Assembly (NCBI RefSeq): GCF_015595035.1
Contig: NZ_JADNRN010000005.1
Coordinates: 1 to 64,000 of the forward strand
DNA length: 64,000 bases
Origin: Marinibium conchae
GTDB lineage: Bacteria > Pseudomonadota > Gammaproteobacteria > Enterobacterales > Alteromonadaceae
Direction: 5' to 3'
Within the stretch, counting starts at the first letter, position 1; every line of letters begins with the position of its first letter. A program made the translations under genes and the position numbers. Below the pieces are notes generated by a model. That model had not been told where the DNA came from and did no database searches. It worked only from the letters and a program-made list of their open reading frames with translations. Below are positions 29,465-39,060 of this stretch, piece after piece.

Positions 29465-30305
29465 ACAGGTAATAATGGGCTTGGGCTGGTTAGGCAGCCC
29501 TCTTGCGACGCAATTATTAGATTGCGGAAACTCGGTATCGGGTAGCACGCGCAATACAGAGAAAGCCCAACTATTAAAAAAAGAAGGTATTTCCACCTTC
29601 TTTTTTGATCTGTACACAAGTTCAACAAATGAGCTTAACGATAGCTATTTTTCCAATGCAAGCCTAATACTCAACATTCCACCTGGCAGGAAACACTTCG
29701 ATCCTCAGCAATTCGTCAACAAAATGAAAGAGCTAATCAACTACGCGATTAAATGTGGTGTTAGGCATATCATTTTTATCAGCACGACTGCTGTTTTTGG
29801 AAAGGTATTAGGTGAGGTCAACAATTTAACTGAATTATCGCCCAAAACGGAGTCTGGAAACGCGCATGCAGACATCGAACGCTACTTGAGGTCTCATGCT
29901 AAAAGCAAAGACCTCCGGTTAGATGTGCTCCGCTTGGCAGGTTTAGTGGATAATGAGCGTCATCCTGTGCATAGCCTTGCAAAGAAAAATGATATTAGCT
30001 TGGGGAAAAACCCAGTCAACCTAGTTCACAAAAACGATGTCATAAAATGTATCAAGGCGCTGCTATCTCGTAAGCACATAACAGGTTTCTCAGCGATGAA
30101 CTTGTGCAGCCTTTCTCACCCAAGCCGGCAGGAATATTACACTTGGTGCGCTAAAGAGTTGGGTATTACTCAACCGAGCTTTACCTTAGATGACAGGCAA
30201 GTGGCAGATGGTAAATGGATAAACGCCAAGGATACCTTAGCCTCCTTGGCGCTTGATTTAGACTTCCCTTCGCCCTTTGATATGCTTTATCCGAAGAAAG
30301 AGTAA
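29451..30305 (+). CDS. YeeZ-like NAD(P)-dependent epimerase/SDR protein
   Basis: 284 aa extended-SDR protein. The nucleotide-binding loop is MGLGWLGSPLATQLL rather than the classical GxxGxxG, followed by STRN, ILNIPPGR and ISTTAVFGK. This arrangement is that of the YeeZ group of putative epimerases, whose substrate is unknown. It overlaps the DUF2884 gene by 14 bases at its start and converges on the NSS transporter gene, with which it overlaps by 19 bases at the 3' end. Confidence 0.8.
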   Translation: MTRHKQVIMGLGWLGSPLATQLLDCGNSVSGSTRNTEKAQLLKKEGISTFFFDLYTSSTNELNDSYFSNASLILNIPPGRKHFDPQQFVNKMKELINYAIKCGVRHIIFISTTAVFGKVLGEVNNLTELSPKTESGNAHADIERYLRSHAKSKDLRLDVLRLAGLVDNERHPVHSLAKKNDISLGKNPVNLVHKNDVIKCIKALLSRKHITGFSAMNLCSLSHPSRQEYYTWCAKELGITQPSFTLDDRQVADGKWINAKDTLASLALDLDFPSPFDMLYPKKE

Positions 30306-31708
30306 GCGAAGTACTTCAGGGCCACAGTATTAATAAAAATAGCCAAGAGTAAAACAGGAATAAAAGTGCTTACCGAGAAGTTCACATAACGTTCAAACAA
30401 GCTCTTTTTAAACTCTGGCGCCCCTTTATCGAGTTCTTCATTAAAATTATGTTTCTTCCAGCGATGCATCACGAAAATGCAAATTAGGAAGCCGTTTAGT
30501 GGCAAAATGGTGTCATAAAAAACATCATATACAACATCAAAGAATGACTTATCAGCGCCAGCATAAACCACGAACTTCGTGAAAAATTCAGTGTGTCCGA
30601 ACGATAGAGCGCAAACCACCGAGAAAACCACTAACAAGGCTCCACATAGCAACAGAGAGGGCTTTCGTCCCATTCCTTTTTCACTCATAAGAGAAGCAAC
30701 GGGCACTTCAAAGATTGAGACCAAGGATGTAATAGCGGCAAAAAACACGAGTAAGAAAAACAGACTAGCAACAATGCTTGCTCCAACGTAGCTAATGCTT
30801 GATTGTAGCTCTAAGAAAATTTGTGGAAGGTAAGAAAATATCATGCCAATCGACTGATCGGTTAACTCTTCGGTATTTACCTCCGGATTGAACGAGAAAA
30901 TTGCCGGTAGAATCATCAAACCTGCAGTGAAAGCAACAGCGGTATCAGTAAGTGCGACTAATTTAGCCGAACTCGGCACGTTGGCTCTGCTATCAATATA
31001 ACTGCCGTAAGTGATCATAATTCCCATTCCCAGCGACAAAGAAAAGAAGGCTTGAGATAAAGCGCCATTAACAACGCCAGCATCTATTTTTGAGAAGTCT
31101 GGAACGAGATAAAACTCAACACCCGCCATAGCATTGTCGCGAGTCAGCACAAAGATAACCAAACCAATGAGCATGATTAACAAAGCTGGCATGAGTACTT
31201 TAGCTGCCTTCTCGATACCTTGTTTGACTCCACCTTGCAAAATCAAATAGACAATCGCAAGTACGCCCACCATATAAACGAAAATGGTATTTCCACTAAT
31301 GAAGTCGCCAAAGGTATTGGCCAGGACAAGTTGGTCAAGGTTTCCGGTAACAGACTGATAGAGGTAACCGAAGATCCAAACGGTGATAACAAGGTAGAAA
31401 ACGGCAATCATAAAGGGCGTTATTACGGATAACCACCCTGCGATACGCCATGGGCGTGAATTGCCCGAAAGTGAAGTATAGGCACCCAATGGGTCCTTTT
31501 GACTATTACGCCCTACCGCCATCTCGGCCATCATAACCGGTAAACAAATGAACACAACGAAAATTGCGTACATCAGCAAGAAAGCACCACCGCCGTTCTT
31601 TGCTGCCCCAACTGGAAAACCAACAAGGTTTCCAATTCCTACCGCCGATCCCGCCGCAGCAAGCACAAATCCTAACTTTGAGCCAAATTGCTCCCTTGAA
31701 CCACTCAT
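30287..31708 (-). CDS. sodium-dependent transporter, NSS (SNF) family
   Basis: 473 aa, with about 11-12 membrane helices. The first helix signature FVLAAAGSAVGIGNLVGFPVG is the Na+- and substrate-binding helix of neurotransmitter:sodium symporters, followed by GGGAFLLMYAIFVV. Bacterial members take up amino acids or related compounds with Na+; the substrate cannot be read from the sequence. Na+ coupling suits a marine host with a sodium pump (NqrM is encoded at the right edge). It is convergent with the YeeZ-like gene and overlaps it tail to tail. Confidence 0.92.
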   Translation of the reverse strand: MSGSREQFGSKLGFVLAAAGSAVGIGNLVGFPVGAAKNGGGAFLLMYAIFVVFICLPVMMAEMAVGRNSQKDPLGAYTSLSGNSRPWRIAGWLSVITPFMIAVFYLVITVWIFGYLYQSVTGNLDQLVLANTFGDFISGNTIFVYMVGVLAIVYLILQGGVKQGIEKAAKVLMPALLIMLIGLVIFVLTRDNAMAGVEFYLVPDFSKIDAGVVNGALSQAFFSLSLGMGIMITYGSYIDSRANVPSSAKLVALTDTAVAFTAGLMILPAIFSFNPEVNTEELTDQSIGMIFSYLPQIFLELQSSISYVGASIVASLFFLLVFFAAITSLVSIFEVPVASLMSEKGMGRKPSLLLCGALLVVFSVVCALSFGHTEFFTKFVVYAGADKSFFDVVYDVFYDTILPLNGFLICIFVMHRWKKHNFNEELDKGAPEFKKSLFERYVNFSVSTFIPVLLLAIFINTVALKYFAYSFFG

Positions 31709-31813
31709 AACAATCCTTCTTTTTATTATTTTTCTCAGTGTTGTTGCACCGATGTTAACAGCCTAATAATAAAAAGTCTTGAGCCAAAGCGCAATTAGCC
31801 AACGCAGATTAGC

Positions 31814-32557
31814 TTACCAAGGAATAGTATGCCCCTGCCAATCTAGGTAGAATGGGCTTTCTTCTGCATCTAATTCGGCGGTGATTGAAAGCAACTGGCT
31901 TACGGTGAACTCTGGAGTAAAGAGCTTTTCAGGTTTAACGTTAGCTTGAAAGGGTTTTGATAGGCCAGTATCTACCGTACCTGGGTGGTAACACATCAAA
32001 GACGTGTTGGCTGCGCGTCGTTTGTACTCAATACTTGCCGTTTTCAACAACATATTTAATGCAGCCTTCGACGCACGATAGCCGTACCAGCCACCCAAGG
32101 AGTTATCGGTAATACTGCCAACGCGTGCACTTAAAAAAACAATTGCAGCTTTTTCTTTGGCAACCACTTTTACTAAGTGCTGTAACCAAATTGCAGGCAA
32201 AATACTATTTATCCGAAAATACTCAGCTAGCTGGGCACTATTCATATCTTCCAAGCGCTTTTCAGGTTTTAGCGGCGTCTCGCCCTCGCCTTTTTGATGC
32301 AATATACCTGTTGTACAAATAACTAGGTCTAGCTTTTTACCCGCAGAACGAAGTTCATCAACATAGCTCTTCACCTCCCCTTCGTCTGCAGTGTCCATTG
32401 ATTTATGCTGCACTTTACTGTTATTGGCATGGTTACCAACAAGTGCTGAACGAGCAACACTAAACACTGTTTCGTAGTGCTCATCTTGCACTAATTGCCT
32501 CAAGACCTCATTGCCAATGCCGCCGTTTGCGCCTATCACTAATGCATTTTTAGTCAT
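31814..32557 (-). CDS. short-chain dehydrogenase/reductase (C-factor/CsgA-like)
   Basis: 247 aa classical SDR. NAD(P)-binding loop VIGANGGIGNEVLRQL, CTTGILH in place of NNAG, catalytic serine in VFLSARVGSITDN and YRASKAALNML as the YxxxK motif. It lacks clues to its substrate. It is transcribed alone or with the DUF393 gene 79 bp upstream on the same strand. Confidence 0.88.
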   Translation of the reverse strand: MTKNALVIGANGGIGNEVLRQLVQDEHYETVFSVARSALVGNHANNSKVQHKSMDTADEGEVKSYVDELRSAGKKLDLVICTTGILHQKGEGETPLKPEKRLEDMNSAQLAEYFRINSILPAIWLQHLVKVVAKEKAAIVFLSARVGSITDNSLGGWYGYRASKAALNMLLKTASIEYKRRAANTSLMCYHPGTVDTGLSKPFQANVKPEKLFTPEFTVSQLLSITAELDAEESPFYLDWQGHTIPW

Positions 32558-32636
32558 ATCTTTCTCTATGTTAGTTGTTTGCTACCGAGGTTTTCCTACC
32601 AAATAATCATGACGTTCCGGTATGGGCTAAACTGGG

Positions 32637-33026
32637 TTATTTCAGATTGCAACGCCCCGGGTCACAGCGACGTTTACCCGTTAAATAATAAGAAATGCTG
32701 TGGCGATGTTTTGCGAAGAACAAATAACCTTTATCTGCAAACCAGCGAATCACTGGCCATCTTAAAGGTGCATATAACCACCCTACCCCAACAAGGCTCC
32801 AGGCTTTGTGCGTGACATCCAAACCGGTGATCATGCTGCCATCTTCAAGTTGCCCGTGTATCATAGCTTCCAAATCGTTGACATCGAGGTGAGGAAAGCG
32901 CTGTTGAAAATCTGGTAGCGAAATGTCTTCAAAAGCAATCAGCCCCTTAAGGTCGCGTTTTTTTAGATGTGATATCTCTTTTTCACATAAAGGACATAGC
33001 CCATCGTAAAATAGTGTGAAAGCCAT
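32637..33026 (-). CDS. DUF393 (DCC family) thiol-disulfide oxidoreductase-like protein
   Basis: 129 aa. It starts MAFTLFYDGLCPLCEKEI: the DxLCPLC motif is the signature (DxxCxxC) of the DCC/DUF393 family, thought to be thiol-disulfide oxidoreductases. VGWLYAPLRWPVIRWFADKGY and the basic C-terminus also fit the family. The product is cytosolic or peripheral, with no signal peptide. It is likely co-transcribed with the downstream SDR. Confidence 0.85.
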   Translation of the reverse strand: MAFTLFYDGLCPLCEKEISHLKKRDLKGLIAFEDISLPDFQQRFPHLDVNDLEAMIHGQLEDGSMITGLDVTHKAWSLVGVGWLYAPLRWPVIRWFADKGYLFFAKHRHSISYYLTGKRRCDPGRCNLK

Positions 33027-33309
33027 AAATGCTAAGTTATTCCTTCATCATCTTGCTGAATCAGTCAATTAGTACGATGATTAATCCATAATAGATGACA
33101 AACGCTTAAAGGCCTTTGTCGCGTACTTTTGTCACGAAGCTTTTGTAGTTGAAGCGAAAATGCTTGTAGTAAGTGATTAAGTGTTGTGCCCGAGGAAGAG
33201 TTGTGTAGAAAGCTGTGGAAATCCGTTATCCTGAAAAACGCATATACTTAACTAATAAAGCCAGTTTACGCATATCAATAATGCATTATATAAATCAATA
33301 GGAATAGAA

Positions 33310-33852
33310 ATGAAACATGATGTAATTACCCTAGGTGGTGGTTGTTTTTGGTGTTTAGAAACTGCATTTAATACCGTTGAAGGGGTTGTTTCGGCATACT
33401 CGGGTTATTCAAATGGACACGCAATCAATCCCAGTTATGAGGAAGTTTGCAGCGGTACTACTGGTCACAATGAAGTGGTTCAAGTTACCTTTGATACCGA
33501 CAGCATTAGTCTGCGACAAGTATTAGAAATATTCTTCGCCTTGCACGATCCGACGCAACTAAATCGACAAGGAAACGATGTGGGTACCCAATATCGCAGT
33601 GGCATTTATTATCACAATAGTGAGCAAAAAAGAGCGGCCGAAGAAATTTTAAAAGAAATCGAAGATACGAAAATTTGGCCAAACCCCGTAGTGACCGAAG
33701 TTCTTCCTGTCGATAATTACTCTCAGGCCGAGGACTATCATCAAGACTATTTTTCAAACAATCCACAAAATCAATATTGTAATATGGTGGTTGCGCCTAA
33801 ATTAGCAAAATTCAAAAAAACCTTTGCCAGTAAACTTAAGACCGCAGACTAA
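33310..33852 (+). CDS. msrA: peptide-methionine (S)-S-oxide reductase MsrA
   Basis: 180 aa. It repairs methionine-S-sulfoxide in proteins. The catalytic motif GGGCFWCLETAFNTVEGV is at residues 8-25, followed by YSGYSNGHAINPSYEEVCSG and YHNSEQKRAAE, with HQDYFSNNPQNQYC near the C-terminus giving the recycling cysteine. ATG at 33310 after AATAGGAATAGAA. Convergent with the lipoprotein gene 12 bp downstream. Confidence 0.95.
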   Translation: MKHDVITLGGGCFWCLETAFNTVEGVVSAYSGYSNGHAINPSYEEVCSGTTGHNEVVQVTFDTDSISLRQVLEIFFALHDPTQLNRQGNDVGTQYRSGIYYHNSEQKRAAEEILKEIEDTKIWPNPVVTEVLPVDNYSQAEDYHQDYFSNNPQNQYCNMVVAPKLAKFKKTFASKLKTAD

Positions 33853-33864
33853 TAGCTCAGCTGT

Positions 33865-35112
33865 TTACAGTCCTAAGCTTGCCACCGGCATTTGGAAAAT
33901 AAGCGGTGCCATCTTTTCAAAGGTGGCAGCGTCGGCTTCACACTGTACATTCTTCATGTAATTAATTTTCCATGGGTCGTTCACCATCCATATACTGCCA
34001 TTTGCTACTGCTAAGCCCTCTATAGAGGCATTATTCATTAGATACCGAGCTTCACACCGAGAGTCAGGATTATCAGCAAAACGAGAGGGTGCAGTAAACG
34101 CTAGCTTGATACGTTTCGTTGCTTTTTCTTTCGCTAAGTCGATTACCCAAAGCTCATTATCGTTTCGCGCCGCAGCTAACAAGTAACCGCGACTTTCATC
34201 ATCGGGGTAATACACATCCATGCCATTAATTGGGTGATTTCCACTCTCAAATTTAGGTAAAAGTAACTCAGTGTCTTTTGCAACCGCAAAGCCATCTTGC
34301 AACCAAAAGTCTTCATTCATGTTTATTGAAAAGACTCTCGGCTGACCGGCAGCGTCCTTTTCCAAGCCTAATAATAATTTACCATCGCGGGTGAGCGCTA
34401 AGCCTTCAATACCATCGTTTGGAAAATCGCCCACTTCTACGAAACTGTTGTTACCGAGGTTTTTTTTCGTGGGAAATTGAACAGCCCGAACATGAGTTAA
34501 CTCCAAAGAGGCCCCGTTAACTTCCATTCTTACTAGCAAGGTCGGATAAAGAGTAGAGCCAGTGGCGGCAAATTTGGTTTGACAAGCTGGGCTGAGTGGC
34601 GCTACCCGACTCGCATCTTCAGTGACAAAAACCCATGTACTTTGAGCATTGGCACTTGCTAAATTGTCGTGAACGGGTACTAAAGCTTCATAATCTGGCG
34701 CGTTTTGTAAATAGTCATAAAAACAGCTATTTTGAACGCGCTCATGCACACTACTTGGTCCAAATTTCTGAGTGATTTTAGCAGAATCCATATCAATCTC
34801 ATGCAAACGTTTAATCTGACTCCTGTCGGCACTAGCATCTGATAAACTATAAAGTTTGCCGTTGTGATATTTTAAACCTGAGGTTTGAGGATTGAGCATC
34901 ACATCACCGTAAGGCTCTAGCAACCACTGTCCATCAAGCCGCATAGGCTCCACAGACTCAGTGTTTTCGATACTTTGCGCAATCTGACTATGAATAGTTG
35001 AACTATCACTTTCACAAGCCTGTATAAAGAAAATAGTTAAAATAACAAGCGAAATACTGAGGGCTGGCAGCTTGGCGGAATGGGTCTTTGAGCTCGATTT
35101 AGTTCTGTTCAT
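33865..35112 (-). CDS. putative lipoprotein, esterase-like/phytase-like beta-propeller
   Basis: 415 aa. The N-terminus has a hydrophobic stretch ending in lipobox FIQAC (cysteine 33), so it is probably a lipoprotein. The remainder is a repeated beta pattern (SGLKYHNGKLYSLSDASAD, IEGLALTRDGKLLLGLEKDA, IEGLAVANGSIWMVNDPWK), as in the 'esterase-like activity of phytase' family of beta-propellers. The D/E-rich loops could bind metal, but I see no decisive catalytic motif. Five or more cysteines in the mature part could form disulfides in the periplasm. Confidence 0.6.
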   Translation of the reverse strand: MNRTKSSSKTHSAKLPALSISLVILTIFFIQACESDSSTIHSQIAQSIENTESVEPMRLDGQWLLEPYGDVMLNPQTSGLKYHNGKLYSLSDASADRSQIKRLHEIDMDSAKITQKFGPSSVHERVQNSCFYDYLQNAPDYEALVPVHDNLASANAQSTWVFVTEDASRVAPLSPACQTKFAATGSTLYPTLLVRMEVNGASLELTHVRAVQFPTKKNLGNNSFVEVGDFPNDGIEGLALTRDGKLLLGLEKDAAGQPRVFSINMNEDFWLQDGFAVAKDTELLLPKFESGNHPINGMDVYYPDDESRGYLLAAARNDNELWVIDLAKEKATKRIKLAFTAPSRFADNPDSRCEARYLMNNASIEGLAVANGSIWMVNDPWKINYMKNVQCEADAATFEKMAPLIFQMPVASLGL

Positions 35113-35318
35113 ATTGTGTCTGATGTAATCCGAATTTAGCGCCTTGTTTTGGCAAATTTCACGTTTTTTTGAGCATCGCTAGCGAAGCTTTTAAAAAGAA
35201 ACTAAAATGTTGATATCGCTAGCATATATATCAAAGTATATATCGCTTATGGGCATATGCACAGCGCCGCTAAGCATAAGAATTATGTCCAGCTGTATAA
35301 AACAGGGAACACCTAATC

Positions 35319-37280
35319 TTGAAAGCATCACTGCCAACAATTATTGCTGGTCCAATTCTTCGTCATACGTGTGCCAACGAGCTTGTCTTGTGGCTTGCCA
35401 GCAAGTCAAATATGAATATAGAAGCTCGTTTATTCGACGAGCAGCAAGACAGCGTTTTACTCGATAAAGCTGAGCACTCCCAACGTACATTTTGTGTAGG
35501 AAAACACTGCTATATCCATTTAATATCAATCAGCGGCGACGCTATACTCAATCCAGATAAGCTATATTTCTACGACTTAGTCGACATGAGTGCTGATGAA
35601 TCTGAATCACAAGAAAAAAGCCTGTTGTCAGAGCTTAGCGAAATTCTTTACAAGAATTGTGCGCTACCAAATTTTCGCCTGAAAAAGCAAATTCGTAATC
35701 TTGCACAAGGCTCGTGCAGAAAGCCACACTTTGATGGTAAAGATGCTCTTGTACGACTCGATACACTTGTAGAGCAGGAACTCGCTGCGCTACAGTGCGA
35801 TAAAAACAATGATAACGACCTGCAACATCGCCCCGATATGATGCTGATGACTGGTGACCAAGTTTACGTTGATGATGTGGCGGGGCCTATGCTGCATGCT
35901 ATCCACCAAGTAATTGAACTATTAGGCTTGCACACTGAAAACTTTGAAGGTGCTACCGTAGATAATCTCGAGGATTTAATCGAACACCCCGACGGTTATT
36001 ATCAACGCGAGCAACTCCTGCCCGCAATTGATGGCAATGACAAGTTAGAAAAAGCTTTTTTTTCAGCGAAAAGAAAGCCCGTATTCACCTCAGTGAATGC
36101 GAAAAACCACCTCATCGCTTTAAGCGAAATGCTTGCAATGTACTTGCTATGTTGGTCACCTGTGCTTTGGCGACATGTATCACTCGAGAAAAAGAACTTA
36201 GCGCAGAAACATGCAGATATTTATCACAAAGAAAGCAAATTAATACAGCAGTTTGTTGACACCTTAGGTCAAGTTCGTCGGGCTCTAGCGCATGTGCCGC
36301 AATACATGATATTTGATGATCATGACGTAACGGATGATTGGAACCTCACCCGAGGCTGGGAAGAACAAGTGTATGGTCACAAATTTTCCAAGCGCATTAT
36401 CGGAAATGCGATGGCCGCATATTTTCTATGCCAAGGTTGCGGAAACCCTAAAGAGAAAATGAGTGAGATGTTTCGTCGTTTCGATGAGGTTTTTTCATCA
36501 AGCATAGTTGATGCTAACACCAAGCAATTATGTGCGGTAAAGCACGAGGACCTCATAGAGTTCATTTTCGATTTTGACCAATGGCATTATCAACTGGATA
36601 CTAGCCCGCCCATTCATGTGTTAGATACCCGCACGCAGCGATGGCGTTCTGAATCGTCGCTAAATAAACCCTCTGGCCTAATGGATTGGGAGGCGCTGTG
36701 CGAATTACAACAGAGTATCATTGGCAAAGAATCGGTAATAATGGTGTCGGCGGCGCCTGTTTATGGCGTTAAGTTTATTGAAATGGTGCAAAAAATATTT
36801 ACTATTTTTGGCGGTGCGCTTACCGTCGATGCAGAAAACTGGATGGCACACAGAGGCACTGCAAGTGTGATGCTAAATATCTTTCGTCACATTAAAACAC
36901 CGCCAAACTTCATTATTTTGTCGGGCGATGTGCATTATTCCTTCGTGTACGATGTTAAACTCCGCTTTAGGCGCAACAGTCCTAAGATCACTCAATTTAC
37001 CAGTAGTGGCATTCATAACGAATTCCCGGCACCACTATTACGCTGGTTCGACAATTTAAATCGCTGGTTCTATGGGCATAATTCACCACTAAATTGGTTA
37101 ACTAAGCGACGAAACATGTCTGTTCGCCAGCGTCAGCCAGAGGGTAAAAAGGGCAAATTAGTGAATCAATGCAACATTGGCCTACTAAGCTTGAACGAAG
37201 ATGCAAGTGAAGTAGACTGCCGGCTATTGTGCAGCGATGGTCGCGACATCCACTTTAAGAAAACCAAGGCAAGCAAATAA
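35319..37280 (+). CDS. PhoD-like metallophosphatase
   Basis: 653 aa, large and without signal peptide. Metal-binding motifs of the alkaline phosphatase D superfamily are visible: LMTGDQVYVDDVAGPML, MIFDDHDVTDDWNLT and ILSGDVHYSFVYD. The N-terminal 140 residues are a beta-rich extension. The absence of a Tat or Sec signal distinguishes it from classical secreted PhoD and suggests a cytoplasmic phosphodiesterase. The start is a TTG (MKASLPTIIAGPILR) since homologous N-termini begin with IAGPILRH; the nearest GGGA is somewhat far upstream. The fldB gene starts 2 bases after its stop codon. Confidence 0.82.
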   Translation: MKASLPTIIAGPILRHTCANELVLWLASKSNMNIEARLFDEQQDSVLLDKAEHSQRTFCVGKHCYIHLISISGDAILNPDKLYFYDLVDMSADESESQEKSLLSELSEILYKNCALPNFRLKKQIRNLAQGSCRKPHFDGKDALVRLDTLVEQELAALQCDKNNDNDLQHRPDMMLMTGDQVYVDDVAGPMLHAIHQVIELLGLHTENFEGATVDNLEDLIEHPDGYYQREQLLPAIDGNDKLEKAFFSAKRKPVFTSVNAKNHLIALSEMLAMYLLCWSPVLWRHVSLEKKNLAQKHADIYHKESKLIQQFVDTLGQVRRALAHVPQYMIFDDHDVTDDWNLTRGWEEQVYGHKFSKRIIGNAMAAYFLCQGCGNPKEKMSEMFRRFDEVFSSSIVDANTKQLCAVKHEDLIEFIFDFDQWHYQLDTSPPIHVLDTRTQRWRSESSLNKPSGLMDWEALCELQQSIIGKESVIMVSAAPVYGVKFIEMVQKIFTIFGGALTVDAENWMAHRGTASVMLNIFRHIKTPPNFIILSGDVHYSFVYDVKLRFRRNSPKITQFTSSGIHNEFPAPLLRWFDNLNRWFYGHNSPLNWLTKRRNMSVRQRQPEGKKGKLVNQCNIGLLSLNEDASEVDCRLLCSDGRDIHFKKTKASK

Positions 37281-37282
37281 TA

Positions 37283-37837
37283 ATGAGTACAAAGCAAGTA
37301 GCTATTTTTTATGGTTCAACCACCTGCTATACCGAAATGGCTAGTGAAAAAATTCAACTGCAACTCGAAAAGCTATTCAGCCAAGCCGATCAGAGTGTAG
37401 ATGTTGCCATGTTTGATATTAAAGAACATTCACTTGAAAAGTCGACTCACTACGATCTTGTCATTTACGGTATTTCAACATGGGATTTTGGTGAACTACA
37501 AGAAGACTGGGAATCGACATGGGAAGACATCAAAACCCTCAGGCTCGCAGACAAAACAGTGGCATTGTTCGGCCTTGGCGACCAACTCGGTTACGCTGAT
37601 TGGTTTCAAGATGCATTAGGCATGCTGCACGACGAGCTTATTATTCTTGATTGTAACATTATCGGCTATTGGCCAAATGAAGGTTATGAGTTCACCGCCT
37701 CAAAAGCACTTAGTGAAGATGAAGCCTTTTTTGTAGGTTTGTCGCTAGATGACGAAAATCAATTCGAGCTTAGCGACCAACGCATAGAGCAATGGTGTAA
37801 GCAGTTGGTTGAGGAATGGGAAAGCGACAGTCAGTAA
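37283..37837 (+). CDS. fldB: long-chain flavodoxin FldB
   Basis: 184 aa. An FMN electron carrier. The phosphate loop FYGSTTCYTEMASEK, the 60s-loop YGISTWDFGELQEDWESTW, the ALFGLGDQLGYADWFQDALGMLHD loop and the C-terminal FVGLSLDDENQFELSDQRIEQW segment match E. coli FldB more closely than FldA. It sits between the PhoD-like gene (2 bp) and the CLCA_X gene (1 bp), a tight operon whose logic is not obvious. Confidence 0.93.
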   Translation: MSTKQVAIFYGSTTCYTEMASEKIQLQLEKLFSQADQSVDVAMFDIKEHSLEKSTHYDLVIYGISTWDFGELQEDWESTWEDIKTLRLADKTVALFGLGDQLGYADWFQDALGMLHDELIILDCNIIGYWPNEGYEFTASKALSEDEAFFVGLSLDDENQFELSDQRIEQWCKQLVEEWESDSQ

Positions 37838-37838
37838 T

Positions 37839-38651
37839 ATGACTAGCCAACAACACGCGTTAACGCCCAAAAAAGGCAGACTACACAAGACCTTCTATCG
37901 TAACGGCGATGATCACAGAGCAGGCGCTGATGTTAACTTCCAAGATATCATTCGATTATTCCACTTTCGCTCAATCGAAATTGGAAAATGGGTAACAGAA
38001 GAAGAAAAGCGTATTGCCGCCAATCTTTTTTTTGATGCCTTGTGCGATCTCATGGATATCCTTCAAGTTCCAGAGAATGTCATTTCGTTGAACGGTTCAC
38101 TTTCCTTAGGCTTTGGTGTTGGTGGCCAGAAGTTCGCAAGCGCACATTACAACAGTGCTAAGAAACAATTGTCTTTGGCAAAAAATGCTGGAGCCGGGGC
38201 ACTGGCTCATGAATGGTTTCATGCTTTTGACCATTACATAGCGAAAAAAATGTATTCGCTTCGCGGCAGTAACCTCTTCGCTACAGAAATATGGATCAAT
38301 GAACAACAGCAAGCTGTGCAGCATCCACTAAATCAGCAACTAGCAAAAGCCTTCGAGCTTATATTTCTACAGAATAGCAACAGTGAACCGAGCGAATTAG
38401 TTCGCTCTAGCGTGTTTGTTGATCAAAAAATGAAGTCTTTCTATTATGCACGGCCACAAGAAGTGGGAGCCCGAGCCTTTGAAGCGTGCGTACAAAACCA
38501 CCCCATCAAAAATGCTTTTTTAGTCCAAGGCACTATGCAAAGCGCAGAAGCAAAACTGGGAATTTACCCCAATGGCGAAATACGTGAAGAGATATCTCAA
38601 GCGATATTTACTTATTTTCATTGGCTAGGGGCGGCGTTGGAAAATAGGTAA
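37839..38651 (+). CDS. CLCA_X family protein, putative zinc metalloprotease
   Basis: 270 aa. Recognised as the CLCA_X family seen in Alteromonadales and relatives. It contains HEWFHAFDH (a HExxH zinc-binding motif with a further histidine) after an alanine-rich helix (LAKNAGAGALA) and the RSSVFVDQKMKSFYYARPQEVGARAFEACVQNHPIKNAF segment around the putative third ligand. A cytosolic or phage-like metallopeptidase is plausible; the function is unproven. The ATG at 37839 follows the fldB stop by one base; a TTG ten codons upstream is an alternative. Its last 142 bp recur, diverged, at 48301. Confidence 0.8.
   Translation: MTSQQHALTPKKGRLHKTFYRNGDDHRAGADVNFQDIIRLFHFRSIEIGKWVTEEEKRIAANLFFDALCDLMDILQVPENVISLNGSLSLGFGVGGQKFASAHYNSAKKQLSLAKNAGAGALAHEWFHAFDHYIAKKMYSLRGSNLFATEIWINEQQQAVQHPLNQQLAKAFELIFLQNSNSEPSELVRSSVFVDQKMKSFYYARPQEVGARAFEACVQNHPIKNAFLVQGTMQSAEAKLGIYPNGEIREEISQAIFTYFHWLGAALENR
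38501..38642 (+). repeat. direct repeat copy A (CLCA_X 3' end)
   Basis: 142 bp at the end of the intact CLCA_X gene. The same 142 bp recurs at 48301-48442 with about eight substitutions, most of them silent (about 94% identity). The six-mer GCGTAC upstream of the repeat is shared as well. The two copies lie in the same orientation about 9.8 kb apart and bracket the Rhs block. Confidence 0.9.
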
Positions 38652-39060
38652 TGAGATAAGTAATAAAAGCCTGTCTTGTTTTAATACAGTTTCAAGCACA
38701 AAGTATCTACCAACATAACTCACCGCGTCTTTATAGCTGAATTAGTTCGAGCATTCTTGCCTTACCTGCCATTTGTACGTATGCCGATATTGTTAGGTAC
38801 AAAAATTGATGGTAAGGATGCTTGGGTACGCATTGAGCACGGAGCAACACTAGACTTTTATTTCACTACTAAAGTTTAAAAATATAACTAAAACTAACTT
38901 TCCTACATAAATTCTTTGACAATCGCTATTTAAAACATTAACTTCCACGCGCTTTATGGAATAAGCGCATGTCGAAATGGTCTCATATAACAAAGTAATA
39001 CAGTTAGTGGCGCTCGTTTTCGACGTTTAAATATAATAAGCACAAGCAAAGGAATGCAAT
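38652..39060. other. left end of the Rhs block with an unidentified open-frame remnant
   Basis: About 409 bases without an intact gene. A plus-strand open frame of 64 codons (38685-38879, stop TAA) reads ITHRVFIAELVRAFLPYLPF, then VRMPILLGTKIDGKDAWVRI and ends DFYFTTKV, protein-like in composition but with no start codon until ATG at 38781. It looks like the 3' part of a lost gene; I do not recognise it. The rest is A/T-rich leader for the next gene. Confidence 0.35.

Noticed and set aside
29451-31708. Convergent overlap of the YeeZ-like and NSS genes as a regulatory antisense pair
   Set aside because: Only 19 bases overlap at the 3' ends, a common arrangement in compact genomes.
35207-35467. 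86-codon frame overlapping the start of the PhoD-like gene
   Set aside because: Different frame from a well-supported gene, with a composition typical of shadow frames.
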